From DAOVRD01 sp964605915 (GTDB taxonomy: Bacteria > Planctomycetota > Brocadiia > SM23-32): a stretch of DNA of 6,248 nt. The translations under genes and the position numbers were made by a program. Below, piece by piece: positions 6,135-6,248 of this stretch. The stretch is from the NCBI GenBank assembly GCA_964605915.1, contig CAZSET010000237.1, positions 1 through 6,248 of the forward strand. Direction: 5' to 3'. The notes under the pieces were generated by a model. That model was not told where the DNA came from. It saw only the letters and a list, made by a program, of their open reading frames with translations, and searched no databases. The first letter of the stretch is position 1. Each line of letters begins with the position of its first letter.

Positions 6135-6248
6135 ATGCCAGCCAGGAAAGGGACGGAATCGCCGAACGCCATCGGCCTGTGGCGGCTCGCAGGCATGACG
6201 GTCCTCTCGCTGCTGGCCATCGGCGCAGTGGCAGCGGCGTGGGGCTGC
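6135..6248 (+). CDS. Unidentified protein with N-terminal hydrophobic segment (partial)
   Basis: Only the first 38 codons are in the window and the frame stays open to the last base. A strong Shine-Dalgarno site AAGGAG (6121-6126) lies 8 bases before the ATG, and the gene starts 19 bases after the ndk stop, so it is probably the next gene of the operon. The visible residues are a short polar, basic start (MPARKGTESPN) followed by a hydrophobic stretch at about residues 20-36 (MTVLSLLAIGAVAAAWG), which could be a membrane anchor or an uncleaved signal. The Cys at 38 follows AWG, a poor lipobox, so a lipoprotein is possible but not supported. I do not recognise the protein. Confidence 0.7.
   Translation, partial: MPARKGTESPNAIGLWRLAGMTVLSLLAIGAVAAAWGC

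Noticed and set aside
5315..6220. Minus-strand open frames of about 300 and 277 codons opposite ndk and the DUF4416 gene
   Set aside because: They mirror the codon structure of clear plus-strand genes, show low-complexity Arg/Ala/Pro-rich sequence, and have no family resemblance.

Overview
This window is an ordinary housekeeping segment of a GC-rich bacterial chromosome, with an unusually repeat-rich left half. The ProRS is of bacterial type with an editing insertion domain. The DUF4416 and DUF2330-like proteins and the abundant palindromic intergenic repeats suggest an uncultivated or environmental lineage such as Planctomycetota or a similar deep phylum. That placement is an impression from gene content, not a demonstrated assignment.

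Left half (1-3155): three genes all lie on the minus strand. Read in their own direction they are truA (tRNA pseudouridine synthase), then a secreted or membrane-anchored DUF2330-like protein whose reading frame is broken near 1320-1345, then a small nitroreductase-family flavoprotein. Each gap between or after them holds a different inverted repeat. Two diverged copies of a roughly 105 bp complex palindrome sit at 51-155 and 2251-2357. A separate 45 bp REP-like hairpin sits at 789-833.

Centre (3156-3335): the divergent truA/proS control region is dense. It holds a perfect 8 bp hairpin abutting the truA start codon, five degenerate 7 bp tandem repeats, a near-consensus sigma70-type promoter facing proS (TTGAAA, 17 bp, TATAAT), a 17 nt perfect palindrome just after the predicted transcription start, and a Shine-Dalgarno site for proS.

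Right half (3336-6248): a compact plus-strand cluster, probably one operon, with gaps of only 10-19 bases: proS, a DUF4416 protein of unknown function, ndk (nucleoside diphosphate kinase), and the first 38 codons of an unidentified protein with a hydrophobic N-terminal segment that runs off the window. Together the identified genes serve tRNA modification, tRNA charging and NTP supply.

I see no defence system, CRISPR array, prophage, transposase gene or RNA gene. The points most worth following up are the two-copy palindrome family, the layered truA/proS intergenic region, and the frameshift in the DUF2330-like gene.
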